Notes: a model not told the origin generated them from the letters alone. A stretch of 64,000 bases of DNA from Pseudomonas sp. R76 (GCF_009834565.1 NZ_CP019428.1:5270001-5334000), one strand, 5' to 3'. Shown: positions 35,036-44,476, counted from the first letter of the stretch. A program made the numbers and translations.

Positions 35036-35462
35036 CTACACGCTGCTGCACAATTTTCTCGCGCAGCACGTCGTAGCCCCAGTGATACACGTAGGTGTAC
35101 GGCAGGAAGAACAGCAACACGCCGATGTCGAGAATAAACGCCTGCATCAGGCTGATATTCAGCCACGCGGCGATCAACGGCACGCACACCAAAATCAAGC
35201 CACCTTCGAACATCAACGCGTGCAGTACACGGGTCCAGCCGTTATTGGCGAGCTGCCAGCGTGCTTTCAGGCGGTCGAACAGGCCGTTGAAAATCACGTT
35301 CCAGGTCAGCGCCATCAGGCTGATCGCCAGGGTGACCATGCCCATTTCCAGGGCGGGTTTATCCATGATCCACGCCAGCAACGGGGTGCAGATCAACAGC
35401 GCCAAACCCTCAAAACCAATGGCTTGGCAAACACGTTCAGTAATCGACTTGGTAGGGTTCAT
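35022..35462 (-). CDS. PACE-family efflux transporter
   Basis: 146 residues with four membrane helices, two of them starting with the duplicated layout seen in PACE proteins (ERVCQAIGFEGLALL and RVLHALMFEGGLIL). The family includes AceI, a proton-driven exporter of chlorhexidine and other biocides. It diverges from a LysR gene at 35551, the usual neighbour of aceI-type genes. The gap holds GATGG-TTG-CCATC (35483-35495) and a separated AACCATC, possible operator parts. Confidence 0.9.
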   Translation of the reverse strand: MNPTKSITERVCQAIGFEGLALLICTPLLAWIMDKPALEMGMVTLAISLMALTWNVIFNGLFDRLKARWQLANNGWTRVLHALMFEGGLILVCVPLIAAWLNISLMQAFILDIGVLLFFLPYTYVYHWGYDVLREKIVQQRVASQV

Positions 35463-35550
35463 AACCCGGCTCCGTGAGTGACGATGGTTGCCATCATTAC
35501 CCTTTGACTCGATACTTCATAACTAATAACCATCGACCAAGGCGATAGAC

Positions 35551-36405
35551 ATGGCCTCTAATGAAGTGCTGCAGGCGTTTGTCCAGGCGGCTACCCAGGG
35601 CTCGTTTTCTGCGGCGGCGCGCAAGTTGGGCAAGAGCCAGTCCACCGTCAGCGCGGCGGTGGCGAGTTTGGAGATTGACCTGGATGTGGTGCTGTTCGAT
35701 CGCAGCAGCCGCAAGCCAACGCTCACGCCCGCCGGCCATGTGTTATTGCAACGGGCCGAGCAGGTGTTGGAAGCCAGCAGCCGCCTGGAGCTGGCGGCGA
35801 GCCAGTTGGCAATGGGTTTGGAGCCGAAGTTGAGTATCGCCATGTCCGATACGTATCAGTCGGAGCGTTTCGAGCTCGCGCTTAAAGCGTTTGAACAACG
35901 CTACCCGGACCTGGAGCTGGAATGGCTGATCGCCGAATGCGAAGACCTGATCGCCCTGGTGCAAAGCGGCCGCGCGCAGATTGCCTTGATCGAAGCCCAA
36001 GAGGTTTACCCGCCCGACCTGACCCGCGCGCCCGTGGCGCAGCGTACGGAAATCGCCGTGTTCGTGGCGCCCACTCACCCTTTGGCCAACGTGCAAAACC
36101 TTGACCCGCAAGCCTTGCAGCAACACCGCGAACTGCGTCTGGCGAGCATCATCAACCCCAACGAAACCCGCCCGAGCGGCCGTGTGTGGTCGGCGCCGAG
36201 TTTTCTGATGCTGATGGAAATGGCCCAGCTCGGTTTCGGCTGGGCGGCGCTGCCGCGCTGGTTGGTGGAGCGCTTTGGGAATGCCGGGCTGGTGGAACTC
36301 AATGTGCGCAGTTGGCCGCGTTCGGTGGCGGTGGATGCGCTGTGGTCGCGCCAGCACCCGCCAGGGCCGGCGGGGAGTTGGATGTTGGGGCAGATGTTGG
36401 AGTGA
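35551..36405 (+). CDS. LysR-family regulator (probable PACE regulator)
   Basis: 284 residues. The helix-turn-helix is at about 5-60 (GSFSAAARKLGKSQSTVSAAVASLE), followed by an effector domain. It is divergent from the PACE efflux gene with a gap of 88 bases. This matches the arrangement of aceI/aceR in other bacteria, where the regulator senses the exported compound. The effector here is not known. A REPIN follows. Confidence 0.9.
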   Translation: MASNEVLQAFVQAATQGSFSAAARKLGKSQSTVSAAVASLEIDLDVVLFDRSSRKPTLTPAGHVLLQRAEQVLEASSRLELAASQLAMGLEPKLSIAMSDTYQSERFELALKAFEQRYPDLELEWLIAECEDLIALVQSGRAQIALIEAQEVYPPDLTRAPVAQRTEIAVFVAPTHPLANVQNLDPQALQQHRELRLASIINPNETRPSGRVWSAPSFLMLMEMAQLGFGWAALPRWLVERFGNAGLVELNVRSWPRSVAVDALWSRQHPPGPAGSWMLGQMLE

Positions 36406-36446
36406 TAAACCTGCCCCCTCATACAACCTGGCAATAAAGACCCAAC

Positions 36447-36539
36447 CTGTGGGAGCTGGCTTGCCTGCGATGGCGGTGGTTCAGCCTGCATCTTTGCTAA
36501 CAGACATACCGCCATCGCAGGCAAGCCAGCTCCCACAGG
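36447..36539. repeat. REPIN, family A copy 6
   Basis: CTGTGGGAGCTGGCTTGCC / GGCAAGCCAGCTCCCACAG arms, 93 bp, between convergent LysR genes. Confidence 0.85.
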
Positions 36540-36565
36540 GGATCGGCGTTGTTGGTTGGGTTGTG

Positions 36566-37408
36566 TCACGCCGCAGAGAGCTGTGGCGGCCGATTGTTCT
36601 GGAAATATTCATGCAAGGCACGCAGTGCGGGCAGCTCCAACGCCTGCGCGGCGAAGCACAACCCCACCCGGCGCGTCGGTGCCGGCAGGTGCCACTCGCG
36701 AATCACTACCCCGGCCCGCTCGGCGGCCATCGACTGCGGCAACATCGCCACGCCCACACCCGCCGCGACCATGTGCAATGCCTGAGTCAATGAACCGGCG
36801 TGCCCGACCACCGCTTGCGGCGAGCGGCCATACAGCGCCATCAAGCGCTGGTGGGAATCGTGCTGTGGGCAGGTGATCCAGTCTTCAATCGGCGCCCACG
36901 CCTGCTCTTTGCCGGCCTGCGCCATCGGGTGCGCCGTGCGCAACGCCATTACGTAAGACTCCTCCCAAAGCGGCAGGAACAACTCGTCCTCACAGCACAT
37001 TTCTTCCACTGCCAGGCGCGCGTCGCCTTCGCAGCCTTCCTGCAAGGTCAGCAGCAAGCCTGGCAGACCTTGGTGCGCCATGCGCAGGAAGGTTTCGATC
37101 TGGCTGTCGGCAATATCGCCTTCCATACCCAGTTCCAGGGCAATGCGATTTTCGCGTCCGCGAAATAAACCGCTCAAGGCGTCCGCTTCCGCGACCATGC
37201 GCCGCGCCTGCGGGTACAGCACGCGCGCCTCGGCGCTGACGTCCACGCCGCGCGGCTGACGCACAAACAGCGCCACGCCGAGTTCATCTTCCAGCTGCTT
37301 GATGGTTACTGACAAGGTCGGCTGACTGATAAACAGACGCTGGGCGGCGGCGGTGATGTTGCGCTCTTCGAACACCGCGAGAAACGCCTTGAGGTGACGC
37401 ACATCCAT
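36566..37408 (-). CDS. LysR-family transcriptional regulator
   Basis: 280 residues from the ATG at 37408 (MDVRHLKAFLAVFEERN); 24 extra residues upstream are not LysR-like. The helix-turn-helix is at about 1-58 (NITAAAQRLFISQPTLSVTIKQLE). It diverges from the SDR gene at 37521. The gap contains a perfect inverted repeat (37456-37482) that may be its operator. Confidence 0.9.
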   Translation of the reverse strand: MDVRHLKAFLAVFEERNITAAAQRLFISQPTLSVTIKQLEDELGVALFVRQPRGVDVSAEARVLYPQARRMVAEADALSGLFRGRENRIALELGMEGDIADSQIETFLRMAHQGLPGLLLTLQEGCEGDARLAVEEMCCEDELFLPLWEESYVMALRTAHPMAQAGKEQAWAPIEDWITCPQHDSHQRLMALYGRSPQAVVGHAGSLTQALHMVAAGVGVAMLPQSMAAERAGVVIREWHLPAPTRRVGLCFAAQALELPALRALHEYFQNNRPPQLSAA

Positions 37409-37455
37409 AGCTTTATCCGATGGCAGACAGAGAAATAAGGCATTTTTCAGCCTAG

Positions 37456-37482
37456 GCGTGGGTAAATATACTGCGCCCACGC
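37456..37482. promoter_or_regulatory. Inverted repeat in LysR/SDR gap
   Basis: GCGTGGG-N13-CCCACGC, perfect arms, 39 bases before the SDR start. Confidence 0.5.
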
Positions 37483-37520
37483 TTTAAGTTATCGGTTTTT
37501 CTTATTCCAGGAGTGCATTT

Positions 37521-38246
37521 ATGAGCAAGCCACTGATCATCATCACCGGCGCCAGTTCCGGCATTGGCGAAGCCACCGCGCGCCTGTTATCAGCCGCCGG
37601 GCATCCGCTGCTGTTGTTGGCGCGGCGTATTGATCGCCTGAACGATCTGGCCCTGCCCAACACCTTGAGCCGGGGCGTGGACATCACCGACCGCGCGGCA
37701 TTGGTCGCCGCCGTGAAGGAAGCCGAAGCCCAATTCGGCCCCGCCGATGCGCTGATCAACAATGCCGGCGTGATGTTGCTGGGCGCCGTCAGCGAGCAAG
37801 CCCCCGAGCAATGGGAGCAGATGCTCGACGTTAACGTCAAAGGCCTGCTCAACGGCATTCACGCGGTGGCCGGCAGCATGGTCGCACGCAAGGGCGGCAC
37901 GATCATCAACGTGAGTTCGGTGGCTGGGCGCAAGACCTTCCCGAATCATGTGGCGTATGTCGGCACCAAGTTCGCGGTGCATGGGATTTCGGAGAATCTG
38001 CGTGAGGAATTGTCGCCGAGCAATGTGCGGGTGATCACCATTGCGCCGGGCGCGGTGGAGACCGAGTTGCTCAGCCACACCACGGATGAGGCGATCAAGA
38101 GCGGTTACCAGGCCTGGAAACAGGACATGGGCGGCACGGTGTTGAGTGCCGATGATGTGGCTTCGGCGATTGCCTATGCGTATCAGCAGCCGCAGCATGT
38201 GTGCATTCGCGAGATTGTGTTGGCGGCGACGCGTCAGCAGCCATAA
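37521..38246 (+). CDS. SDR-family oxidoreductase (YdfG/serine-dehydrogenase-like)
   Basis: 241 residues: ITGASSGIGEATARLLSAAGH at the N terminus, NNAGVM, the catalytic INVSSVAGRKTFPNHVAYVGTK (Ser, Tyr, Lys), and IAPGAVETELLSH later. This set is usual for NADP-dependent SDRs acting on small alcohols or hydroxy acids. It is divergent from the LysR gene 36566-37408. A REPIN follows. Confidence 0.92.
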   Translation: MSKPLIIITGASSGIGEATARLLSAAGHPLLLLARRIDRLNDLALPNTLSRGVDITDRAALVAAVKEAEAQFGPADALINNAGVMLLGAVSEQAPEQWEQMLDVNVKGLLNGIHAVAGSMVARKGGTIINVSSVAGRKTFPNHVAYVGTKFAVHGISENLREELSPSNVRVITIAPGAVETELLSHTTDEAIKSGYQAWKQDMGGTVLSADDVASAIAYAYQQPQHVCIREIVLAATRQQP

Positions 38247-38260
38247 CCTGAAAAACTGAA

Positions 38261-38348
38261 TGTGGGAGCTGGCTTGCCTGCGATGGCATCGACCAGGTCC
38301 CACTGATACACCGAGGTGTCTGCATCGCAGGCAAACCAGCTCCCACAG
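38261..38348. repeat. REPIN, family A copy 7
   Basis: Arms TGTGGGAGCTGGCTTGCC and GGCAAACCAGCTCCCACA with one mismatch, 88 bp, between convergent genes. Confidence 0.85.
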
Positions 38349-38356
38349 TTTGATCT

Positions 38357-39580
38357 TCACTGTTTGTAGGATTTGAGTTCTGCCAGGCGCCGCTTTAGGA
38401 AGCTTTTTTCTGGGGTTTGTTGGGTCAGCGACAGAGCCTTTTCGTAGGCCGCCTTGGCCTCATCGGTACGCCCCAACTGCCGACAAAACTCCCCGCGCGC
38501 CGAATGCGCCAAGTGGTAATCCAGCAATTCTCCTCGCGACACAATCCCCTCAACCAACTGCAAACCTGCCAACGGCCCATCGCGCATCGCCACGGCCACC
38601 GCGCGGTTCAGCTCGATCACCGGCGATGGCACCTGCCTGAGCAATACGTCATAGAGCCCGACAATCTGCAGCCAATCCGTCTCGCCTGCGCTGGGCGCTT
38701 CGGCGTGCACCGCAGCAATCGCGGCTTGCAGGCAATACGGCCCAAACCGCCGGGTTCTCAGTGCCTGCTCCACCAGCGCACAGCCTTCAGCGATCAAGGC
38801 GGCGTCCCACAGCCTGCGGTCCTGTTCATCCAGCAGCACCAACTCGCCTTTGTCCGTACTCCGCGCCGCTCGGCGCGACTCGTGCAGCAGCATCAACGCC
38901 AGCAAGCCCGCGACTTCAGGCTCCGGCAGCAACTCCAGCAGCAGGCGGCCCAGGCGAATGGCTTCGCGGGTCAACTCCTCGCGGGTGAGGCCTGCGCCCA
39001 TCGACGCCGAGTAGCCCTCGTTGAACACCAGATAAACCACGCGCAACACGCTGTCGAGCCGCTCGGGCAGTTCATCCAGGGACGGCACCTGATAGGGAAT
39101 TTTCGCTTCACGGATTTTGCCTTTGGCGCGCACGATGCGTTGGGCGATGGTGGTGGGCGTGGCCAGAAACGCGCGGGCGATTTCTTCGGTGGTGAGGTCG
39201 CAGATCTCACGCAAGGTCAGCGCCGCCTGGGCGTCGGGCGCCAATGCCGGGTGGCAGCAGGTAAAGATCAGGCGCAGGCGGTCGTCTTCCACGTCGTTCT
39301 CACTCCAGTCAGCCGCTTCCAGCGCGTCCGCCTGTTCCTGCAACAACGGGGTAAACCGGGCCTGGCGGCGCAGGCGGTCGATGGCTTTGAAACGGCCGGT
39401 CGACACCAACCAGGCACGTGGATTACTCGGCACGCCGTCCTGCTGCCAGCGCTCGACCGCGACGAAGAACGCCTCGTGCAAGGCTTCTTCGGCGAGGTCG
39501 AAATCACCCAGCAGGCGAATCAGCGTGGCGAGTACGCGGCGTGATTCGCTGCGGTAAATGGCCTCGATCTGAGGCGTCAA
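38357..39580 (-). CDS. ECF RNA polymerase sigma factor with C-terminal extension (ECF42-like)
   Basis: 407 residues, twice the size of a plain ECF sigma. Region 2 is at about 10-75 (LLGDFDLAEEALHEAFFVA) and region 4 at about 115-170 (LTLREICDLTTEEIARAFLATPTTIAQRI). A helical, TPR-like C-terminal domain of about 230 residues follows. This is the layout of the ECF42 group, which lacks an anti-sigma factor and sits with YciI/DGPF genes, as here. It overlaps the SRPBCC gene by four bases. Confidence 0.92.
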   Translation of the reverse strand: MTPQIEAIYRSESRRVLATLIRLLGDFDLAEEALHEAFFVAVERWQQDGVPSNPRAWLVSTGRFKAIDRLRRQARFTPLLQEQADALEAADWSENDVEDDRLRLIFTCCHPALAPDAQAALTLREICDLTTEEIARAFLATPTTIAQRIVRAKGKIREAKIPYQVPSLDELPERLDSVLRVVYLVFNEGYSASMGAGLTREELTREAIRLGRLLLELLPEPEVAGLLALMLLHESRRAARSTDKGELVLLDEQDRRLWDAALIAEGCALVEQALRTRRFGPYCLQAAIAAVHAEAPSAGETDWLQIVGLYDVLLRQVPSPVIELNRAVAVAMRDGPLAGLQLVEGIVSRGELLDYHLAHSARGEFCRQLGRTDEAKAAYEKALSLTQQTPEKSFLKRRLAELKSYKQ

Positions 39581-40053
39581 TCGGGCATGCCTTGGGTCAC
39601 CAGCGTCACCAGGCGGTCCAGGCTTTGGCCCCAGCCATCATGGAAGCCCATGGCTTCGTGGGCCTGCTTGTCGGCTTCGCTCCAGTGCATGGCGCGGGCG
39701 GTGTAGAGGGTTTTGCCGTCGACGTCTTCGAAGGTTACTTCGGCGGTCATGAACGGCTTGCCCGACGGGATCCAGCCCGGCGCGTAGGCGTCGGTAAACA
39801 CCAGCCGGCTCGGCGCCTGGATTTCCAGGAACACCCCTTGGGTCGGGTATTCGGCGCCGTCCGGCGCGCGCATCAAGGTGCGAAACAGGCCGCCGACCCA
39901 CAGGTTCATTTCGCATTCGGGCGTGGTCATGCCGTGTGGGCCCCACCATTGCTGCAGCAAGGCGGGCTCGGTCCAGGCGCGAAATACGCGGTTGCGCGGG
40001 GCGTCGATCAAGCGGCTGATGGACAGTTCAAATTCAGCGGGTTGGGTGGTCAT
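39577..40053 (-). CDS. SRPBCC (AHSA1-like) domain protein
   Basis: 158 residues of the START/AHSA1 fold, with FELSISRLIDAPRNRVFRAWTEPALLQQWWGP at the start and TVLTFEDVDG-like and GWGQSLDRLVTLVTQG later. The fold binds hydrophobic ligands. It lies directly upstream of the ECF42-like sigma gene with a four-base overlap. YciI and SnoaL-like genes precede it on the same strand, which suggests one detoxification-type unit controlled by the sigma factor. Confidence 0.9.
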   Translation of the reverse strand: MTTQPAEFELSISRLIDAPRNRVFRAWTEPALLQQWWGPHGMTTPECEMNLWVGGLFRTLMRAPDGAEYPTQGVFLEIQAPSRLVFTDAYAPGWIPSGKPFMTAEVTFEDVDGKTLYTARAMHWSEADKQAHEAMGFHDGWGQSLDRLVTLVTQGMPD

Positions 40054-40087
40054 GGGGTAAACCTCCTGAGTCTTTTGATTGTTGTGT

Positions 40088-40432
40088 TCAGAGATTCAAT
40101 TCACGCACAGGGCGTACTTCCACGCTGCCGACCCTGGCTGCCGGAATGCCACCGGCCACCTGGATCGCTTCGTTCAAGTCCTTGGCCTCGATCAGGTAAA
40201 ACCCGGCGAGCTGCTCCTTGGTTTCGGCGAATGGCCCGTCGGTGATCGACAACTTGCCATTGCGCATGCGCACGGTGGTGGCGCTACTCACCGACTCCAG
40301 CGGCTCGGCGGCGAGCATGCGCCCGCTGGCCTGGATCGCCTCGGCGTAGGCGAAACACTCCGGGTCTGCCGGGCTGTCCGGCGAGGTGTGCAGCACCTGT
40401 TCGTTGCTGTAGATCAGGCAGAGGTATTTCAT
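40088..40432 (-). CDS. YciI/DGPF-domain protein
   Basis: 114 residues of the YCII family: MKYLCLIYSNEQVL at the start, the hallmark DGPFAETKEQLAGFYLIEA (DGPF), and a late RPVRE. YciI proteins have a ferredoxin-like fold and are consistently linked with ECF42 sigma factors. It lies between the SRPBCC and SnoaL-like genes on the minus strand. Confidence 0.93.
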   Translation of the reverse strand: MKYLCLIYSNEQVLHTSPDSPADPECFAYAEAIQASGRMLAAEPLESVSSATTVRMRNGKLSITDGPFAETKEQLAGFYLIEAKDLNEAIQVAGGIPAARVGSVEVRPVRELNL

Positions 40433-40474
40433 GTGCGTCTCCGTTTTCGGACTACTGACTATAGTTCGTGGCGG

Positions 40475-40894
40475 TCAGGGTTTCAGGTCGAACAGCGCCG
40501 TGCCGCTTTCCATATCGAAAGGCGCCGACCAGTGCTCATGCACCACGCGCCATTGGCCGTTGATCCGTTGGTAACCGGCGGTCACCCGCATCCAGCACGC
40601 CTTCACTTCGCCATCCGGCCCGGCACCGCCGCAATGAGCCAGCCAATGGGCAAACGCGCTGTCTTGGGCCTCTACAATGTGCAGTTCATGAAACTCGAAG
40701 ATGCCGGGGCCGGGGCAGTGCTTCATGCACGCCTCCCAATGGGCGCGGTAGGCGGCCTTGCCCTTGAATTGCAGCGCGGTAACGGCGTCGAACGAGACGA
40801 TATCGTCGGCGTAAAAGCTGACAATGCTGTCGATATCACGGGCCAGCACGGCCTGCTTCCATTGCTCGATCAAGGTGTTGATTGCAGTGCTCAT
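40475..40894 (-). CDS. SnoaL/NTF2-like protein
   Basis: 139 residues with the nuclear-transport-factor-2 cone fold: LIEQWKQAVLARDIDSIVSFYADDIVSFD and the C-terminal INGQWRVVHEHWSAPF. Members catalyse small isomerisations or simply bind ligands. It is the most upstream gene of the sigma-factor group on the minus strand, so the operon runs SnoaL-YciI-SRPBCC-sigma. Confidence 0.85.
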   Translation of the reverse strand: MSTAINTLIEQWKQAVLARDIDSIVSFYADDIVSFDAVTALQFKGKAAYRAHWEACMKHCPGPGIFEFHELHIVEAQDSAFAHWLAHCGGAGPDGEVKACWMRVTAGYQRINGQWRVVHEHWSAPFDMESGTALFDLKP

Positions 40895-41042
40895 GGCGAT
40901 ACTCCTGGGGGTTGGAAAATCACGAAGGACACCCTTAGTCGAATGACGCTTGGCTCAATCGACACCCCGCTGAAAAATAATTTCGCCACGCGCAAACCCG
41001 CTAGAATCCACGCCTCTTTGTAGGATTTCGGATGCGCCCTCG

Positions 41043-41531
41043 ATGGAAACCCGCCTCGTCCCCTATGAGACGCTGAGCCTTGTGCAAAAACAGCAGCTCG
41101 ACACCCTGCAAGTGCATCCCGAGCAACTGGCGTACTCCGGCGATATCTACTGCGCGCTGAACAGCCTGCTGGTCAACCCCAACCCCGGCGCGATCAAAGG
41201 CTTTGCCCTGCTCGCCGACGACCGGCCCGTGGCCTTCCTCCTGCTTAAACGCCCGCCGTGCCTGCCTCACTGGGCCGATGAACACAGCGCCACGCTGCAT
41301 GCGCTGCAAGTGGACCGCACCCAGCAAGGGCGAGGTTTCGGCAAAGCCTGCTTACACGCACTGCCGGCGGCGGCCCTGCTGGCCTGGCCGCAGATCCAGG
41401 GGCTGGAGTTGTCGGTGGACGCCGACAACGTGGCGGCGATGGGGCTGTATCTGGCGGCCGGGTGGGTCGACAGTGGGGAGGCATATCGGGGACGGGTTGG
41501 GTATGAGCGCCGGTTGGCGTTAGTATTTTGA
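41043..41531 (+). CDS. GNAT-family N-acetyltransferase
   Basis: 162 residues. The acetyl-CoA loop reads VDRTQQGRGFGKACLHALP (Q-x-x-G-x-G/A), and the late AMGLYLAAGWVDSGEAYRG follows the family. It moves an acetyl group to an unknown amine. Its stop is 21 bases before the start of the flavin-type gene, so the two are probably co-transcribed. Confidence 0.88.
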   Translation: METRLVPYETLSLVQKQQLDTLQVHPEQLAYSGDIYCALNSLLVNPNPGAIKGFALLADDRPVAFLLLKRPPCLPHWADEHSATLHALQVDRTQQGRGFGKACLHALPAAALLAWPQIQGLELSVDADNVAAMGLYLAAGWVDSGEAYRGRVGYERRLALVF

Positions 41532-41551
41532 ACGATAAGGAGCTGGCGAAT

Positions 41552-42157
41552 ATGCTGACAACCCTCGAACAACTCGAAACCCTCTACGGCCTCCCCCACG
41601 AGCGGGCGGTGCGCAAGGAGATTGCGTTTCTCAACGAGGATTACCAGGCCATGGTGCGCGCATCGCCGTTGGTGGTGGTGAGCTCATCCGGGGCGGATGG
41701 CATCGACGGTTCGCCGCGTGGCGATGTGCCGGGGTTTGTGCGGATTGTGGATGAGCGCACGTTGGCGATTCCCGATCGGCCGGGCAATAACCGTCTCGAT
41801 ACCTTGCGTAATCTGCTGCACGACCCACGGATTGCGTTGCTGTTCATCATTCCGGGCATCGGCGAAACGTTGCGCGTGAATGGCCGGGCGCAGATTTCCA
41901 TCGAGCCCGAGCTGTTGGAGAGTTTTGCGGTGAATGGCAAACCTGCGCGATCAGTGATTCTGGTGCAGGTGGAGGCGGCGTATTTCCACTGTTCCAAGGC
42001 GTTTGTGCGCTCGGACTGCTGGAACCCCGAGAAACACCTGGACCGCTCGGCATTGCCGTCGGCCGGGGCATTTCACAAGCGGCTCAATGACGGGCAATTT
42101 GACGCCGAAACGTATGACCGGGAGATGCCGGAGCGGGTCAGAAGCACGTTGTATTGA
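41552..42157 (+). CDS. Pyridoxamine-5'-phosphate-oxidase-like flavoprotein
   Basis: 201 residues from the ATG at 41552 (AAGGAG upstream). It has the split-barrel FMN-binding fold: SPLVVVSSSGADGIDGSPRGDVPGFVRIVDERTLAIPDRPGNNRLDT is the typical N-terminal half, and VEAAYFHCSKAFVRSDCW the end. This is the MSMEG_1061-like family of unknown substrate. It follows a GNAT gene. Confidence 0.9.
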   Translation: MLTTLEQLETLYGLPHERAVRKEIAFLNEDYQAMVRASPLVVVSSSGADGIDGSPRGDVPGFVRIVDERTLAIPDRPGNNRLDTLRNLLHDPRIALLFIIPGIGETLRVNGRAQISIEPELLESFAVNGKPARSVILVQVEAAYFHCSKAFVRSDCWNPEKHLDRSALPSAGAFHKRLNDGQFDAETYDREMPERVRSTLY

Positions 42158-42199
42158 TCCACTGCCGGGGCCGGCGTACCGGCTCCGGCAGGGCCGCAG

Positions 42200-42682
42200 T
42201 CAGCCTCTTTCGCCAACCGGCAACCAGATTTCCACGGTGCCCGTGCCCTTGCGTACATCAAAATCGGCACTGTAACGCTCGAAGTCCGCCCCCATCACCT
42301 TATAGCCCGAGTGCGGCAGCCATTCGAACATGATGCGCTCGTACGTTTGCTCAAGTGCCTGCACCGGCCCGTCATGCCGGAACACGGCGTAGTTGAGCGG
42401 TGGAATTTCGACAAACTCGAAGTTGCTCGGCACGTCGCTTTTGCTTGGCACTTCAGCACCGGCCAGATAGTCGAATTCGCCGTGCTTGGGGTTATGGCAA
42501 ACGCCATACGTCACGCCACCGACACGCTTCTTGAGGTCCTTGATGCATGTATCGAACAACTCCCACAGTTTGGGAATATCACCCACAGTGGCCTTCGAAT
42601 AACGCCCTTGGACGCCTGCGATCACCAGGGCTTTACCGGCTTCCATGCGCGGCTCCAACGGTTGTTTTATCTGCTGATCCAT
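42200..42682 (-). CDS. GyrI-like / AraC effector-binding domain protein
   Basis: 160 residues with no DNA-binding part, of the GyrI-like small-molecule-binding family. Typical pieces are YGVCHNPKHGEFDYLAGAEV, PPLNYAVFRHDGPVQALEQTYERI and the closing GTVEIWLPV. These stand-alone proteins bind drugs or peptides, and some act as esterases. It is convergent with the flavoprotein gene and divergent from alaC. Confidence 0.85.
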   Translation of the reverse strand: MDQQIKQPLEPRMEAGKALVIAGVQGRYSKATVGDIPKLWELFDTCIKDLKKRVGGVTYGVCHNPKHGEFDYLAGAEVPSKSDVPSNFEFVEIPPLNYAVFRHDGPVQALEQTYERIMFEWLPHSGYKVMGADFERYSADFDVRKGTGTVEIWLPVGERG

Positions 42683-42879
42683 CTAAACAGTCTCCTTCTT
42701 ATGAGGGAACAAACCCGCATCGAGTATAGGGGCATATACACGCCGCACTCCAAGCAGAAATTTTTCCGGCGCCATCTGGACAACGGGCCATCATCGACCG
42801 TATTGTCTGCCCCGCAGGCCACCGCAGTGGCCGACGTCGCTCGGACGGTTCCGGGCGCTTACGTACTCTTGAGGCAACA

Positions 42880-44097
42880 ATGGCAGACCAAGGTTCGCCG
42901 CGCCGCTTTGCGCGCATAGATCGACTCCCCCCTTACGTTTTTAATATCACTGCCGAGCTGAAGATGGCTGCGCGTCGGCGCGGCGAAGACATCATCGACT
43001 TGAGCATGGGTAACCCTGACGGCGCCACGCCTCCACATATTGTGGAAAAAATGGTCACCGTCGCCCAGCGTGAAGACACCCACGGCTACTCCACCTCCAA
43101 AGGCATTCCGCGTCTGCGCCGGGCGATTTCGCGCTGGTACAAAGACCGTTATGAGGTGGATATCGACCCCGAGTCGGAAGCCATCGTCACCATCGGTTCC
43201 AAGGAAGGCCTGGCGCACTTGATGCTGGCCACCCTGGACCAGGGCGACACCGTGCTGGTGCCCAACCCCAGCTACCCGATTCACATCTACGGTGCCGTGA
43301 TTGCCGGCGCCCAGGTGCGCTCGGTGCCGCTGATTCCCGGCGTGGACTTCTTCGCCGAGCTGGAACGGGCGATTCGCGGCTCGATCCCCAAGCCGAAAAT
43401 GATGATCCTGGGCTTCCCGTCCAACCCGACCGCGCAGTGTGTGGAGCTGGATTTCTTCGAGCGCGTTATAGCCCTCGCCAAACAGTACGACGTGCTGGTG
43501 GTGCACGACCTGGCCTACGCCGACATCGTCTACGACGGCTGGAAAGCCCCGTCGATCATGCAAGTGCCGGGCGCCAAGGACATTGCGGTGGAGTTTTTCA
43601 CCCTGTCCAAGAGCTACAACATGGCCGGCTGGCGCATTGGTTTCATGGTCGGCAACCCGGAACTGGTCAACGCCCTGGCGCGGATCAAGAGTTACCACGA
43701 CTACGGCACCTTCACCCCGCTGCAAGTGGCGGCGATTGCGGCGCTGGAAGGCGATCAGCAATGTGTGAAGGACATCGCCGAGCAGTATCGCCAGCGCCGT
43801 AACGTGCTGGTCAAGGGCCTGCATGAGCTGGGCTGGATGGTCGAGAACCCGAAGGCGTCGATGTACGTCTGGGCGAAAATTCCCGAGCAGTATGCGGCCA
43901 TGGGCTCGCTGGAATTTGCCAAGAAACTGCTGCTGGAAGCGAAGGTGTGTGTGTCGCCGGGGATTGGCTTTGGTGAGTATGGGGATGATCATGTGCGCTT
44001 TGCGCTGATCGAGAACCAGGACCGGATCCGCCAGGCGGTGCGCGGGATTCGCGGGATGTTCCGCGCGGATGGTTTAACTCGCAAAACCGAGGTTTGA
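42880..44097 (+). CDS. alaC: Alanine aminotransferase AlaC
   Basis: 405 residues of the class-I aminotransferase fold. The PLP lysine is in [16 protein letters not shown], and the substrate and cofactor residues are in [16 protein letters not shown] and [12 protein letters not shown]. The close match to AlaC-type sequences ([23 protein letters not shown] at the start) supports conversion of pyruvate and glutamate to alanine and 2-oxoglutarate. A perfect 10-bp inverted repeat lies 6 bases after the stop. A 43-base relic of its own codons 322-336 lies at 44595-44637. Confidence 0.93.
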   Translation: MADQGSPRRFARIDRLPPYVFNITAELKMAARRRGEDIIDLSMGNPDGATPPHIVEKMVTVAQREDTHGYSTSKGIPRLRRAISRWYKDRYEVDIDPESEAIVTIGSKEGLAHLMLATLDQGDTVLVPNPSYPIHIYGAVIAGAQVRSVPLIPGVDFFAELERAIRGSIPKPKMMILGFPSNPTAQCVELDFFERVIALAKQYDVLVVHDLAYADIVYDGWKAPSIMQVPGAKDIAVEFFTLSKSYNMAGWRIGFMVGNPELVNALARIKSYHDYGTFTPLQVAAIAALEGDQQCVKDIAEQYRQRRNVLVKGLHELGWMVENPKASMYVWAKIPEQYAAMGSLEFAKKLLLEAKVCVSPGIGFGEYGDDHVRFALIENQDRIRQAVRGIRGMFRADGLTRKTEV

Positions 44098-44103
44098 ATC
44101 GCC

Positions 44104-44125
44104 AGGGGCTAGCTGGCTAGCCCCT
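44104..44125. terminator. Palindrome after alaC
   Basis: AGGGGCTAGC-TG-GCTAGCCCCT, perfect, with no T tract following. Confidence 0.55.
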
Positions 44126-44152
44126 GTGTCTTCGATCACGCCTGGTGGCCTA

Positions 44153-44476
44153 TCAAACGTAAAAACTCCATTTATATTCGTCTTGTCCTGTAGGGCTTTT
44201 GTACTCCGCCTTAAGGTGCACCGTACCCGTCACTGGGTTGGGATGGTTACTGGGTGGAGGCTGAATCATCGACTGGTCGATCACCACATTTCCTTGCCAC
44301 TGACCAGCCCGGTTTACCAAAAAGGGGCCACCGATTTGCACACCAGCACTGTTGAAAACAGAAACCTGAGCGCCCCGTTCACCTTCGCCTCCAACAATGT
44401 GCTGACCTGTTGGTTTATTGTCATGAGAATAAGAATAGCCGTTTGATGCCGGAACAAAAACTCTGAATGCATCCAT
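44153..44476 (-). CDS. Small single Ig-like-fold protein
   Basis: 107 residues from the ATG at 44476 (GGAGG upstream); the open frame continues 70 codons further but that part runs into a repeat and the relic of alaC. The sequence [20 protein letters not shown] leads to [20 protein letters not shown] and GQWQGNVVI, which looks like one bacterial Ig-like domain as found in adhesins. There is no signal peptide or membrane segment. Its composition (many Asn, Gln, Ser) differs from neighbours. The function is unknown; a detached adhesin domain or a recently acquired gene is possible. Confidence 0.6.
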   Translation of the reverse strand: MDAFRVFVPASNGYSYSHDNKPTGQHIVGGEGERGAQVSVFNSAGVQIGGPFLVNRAGQWQGNVVIDQSMIQPPPSNHPNPVTGTVHLKAEYKSPTGQDEYKWSFYV

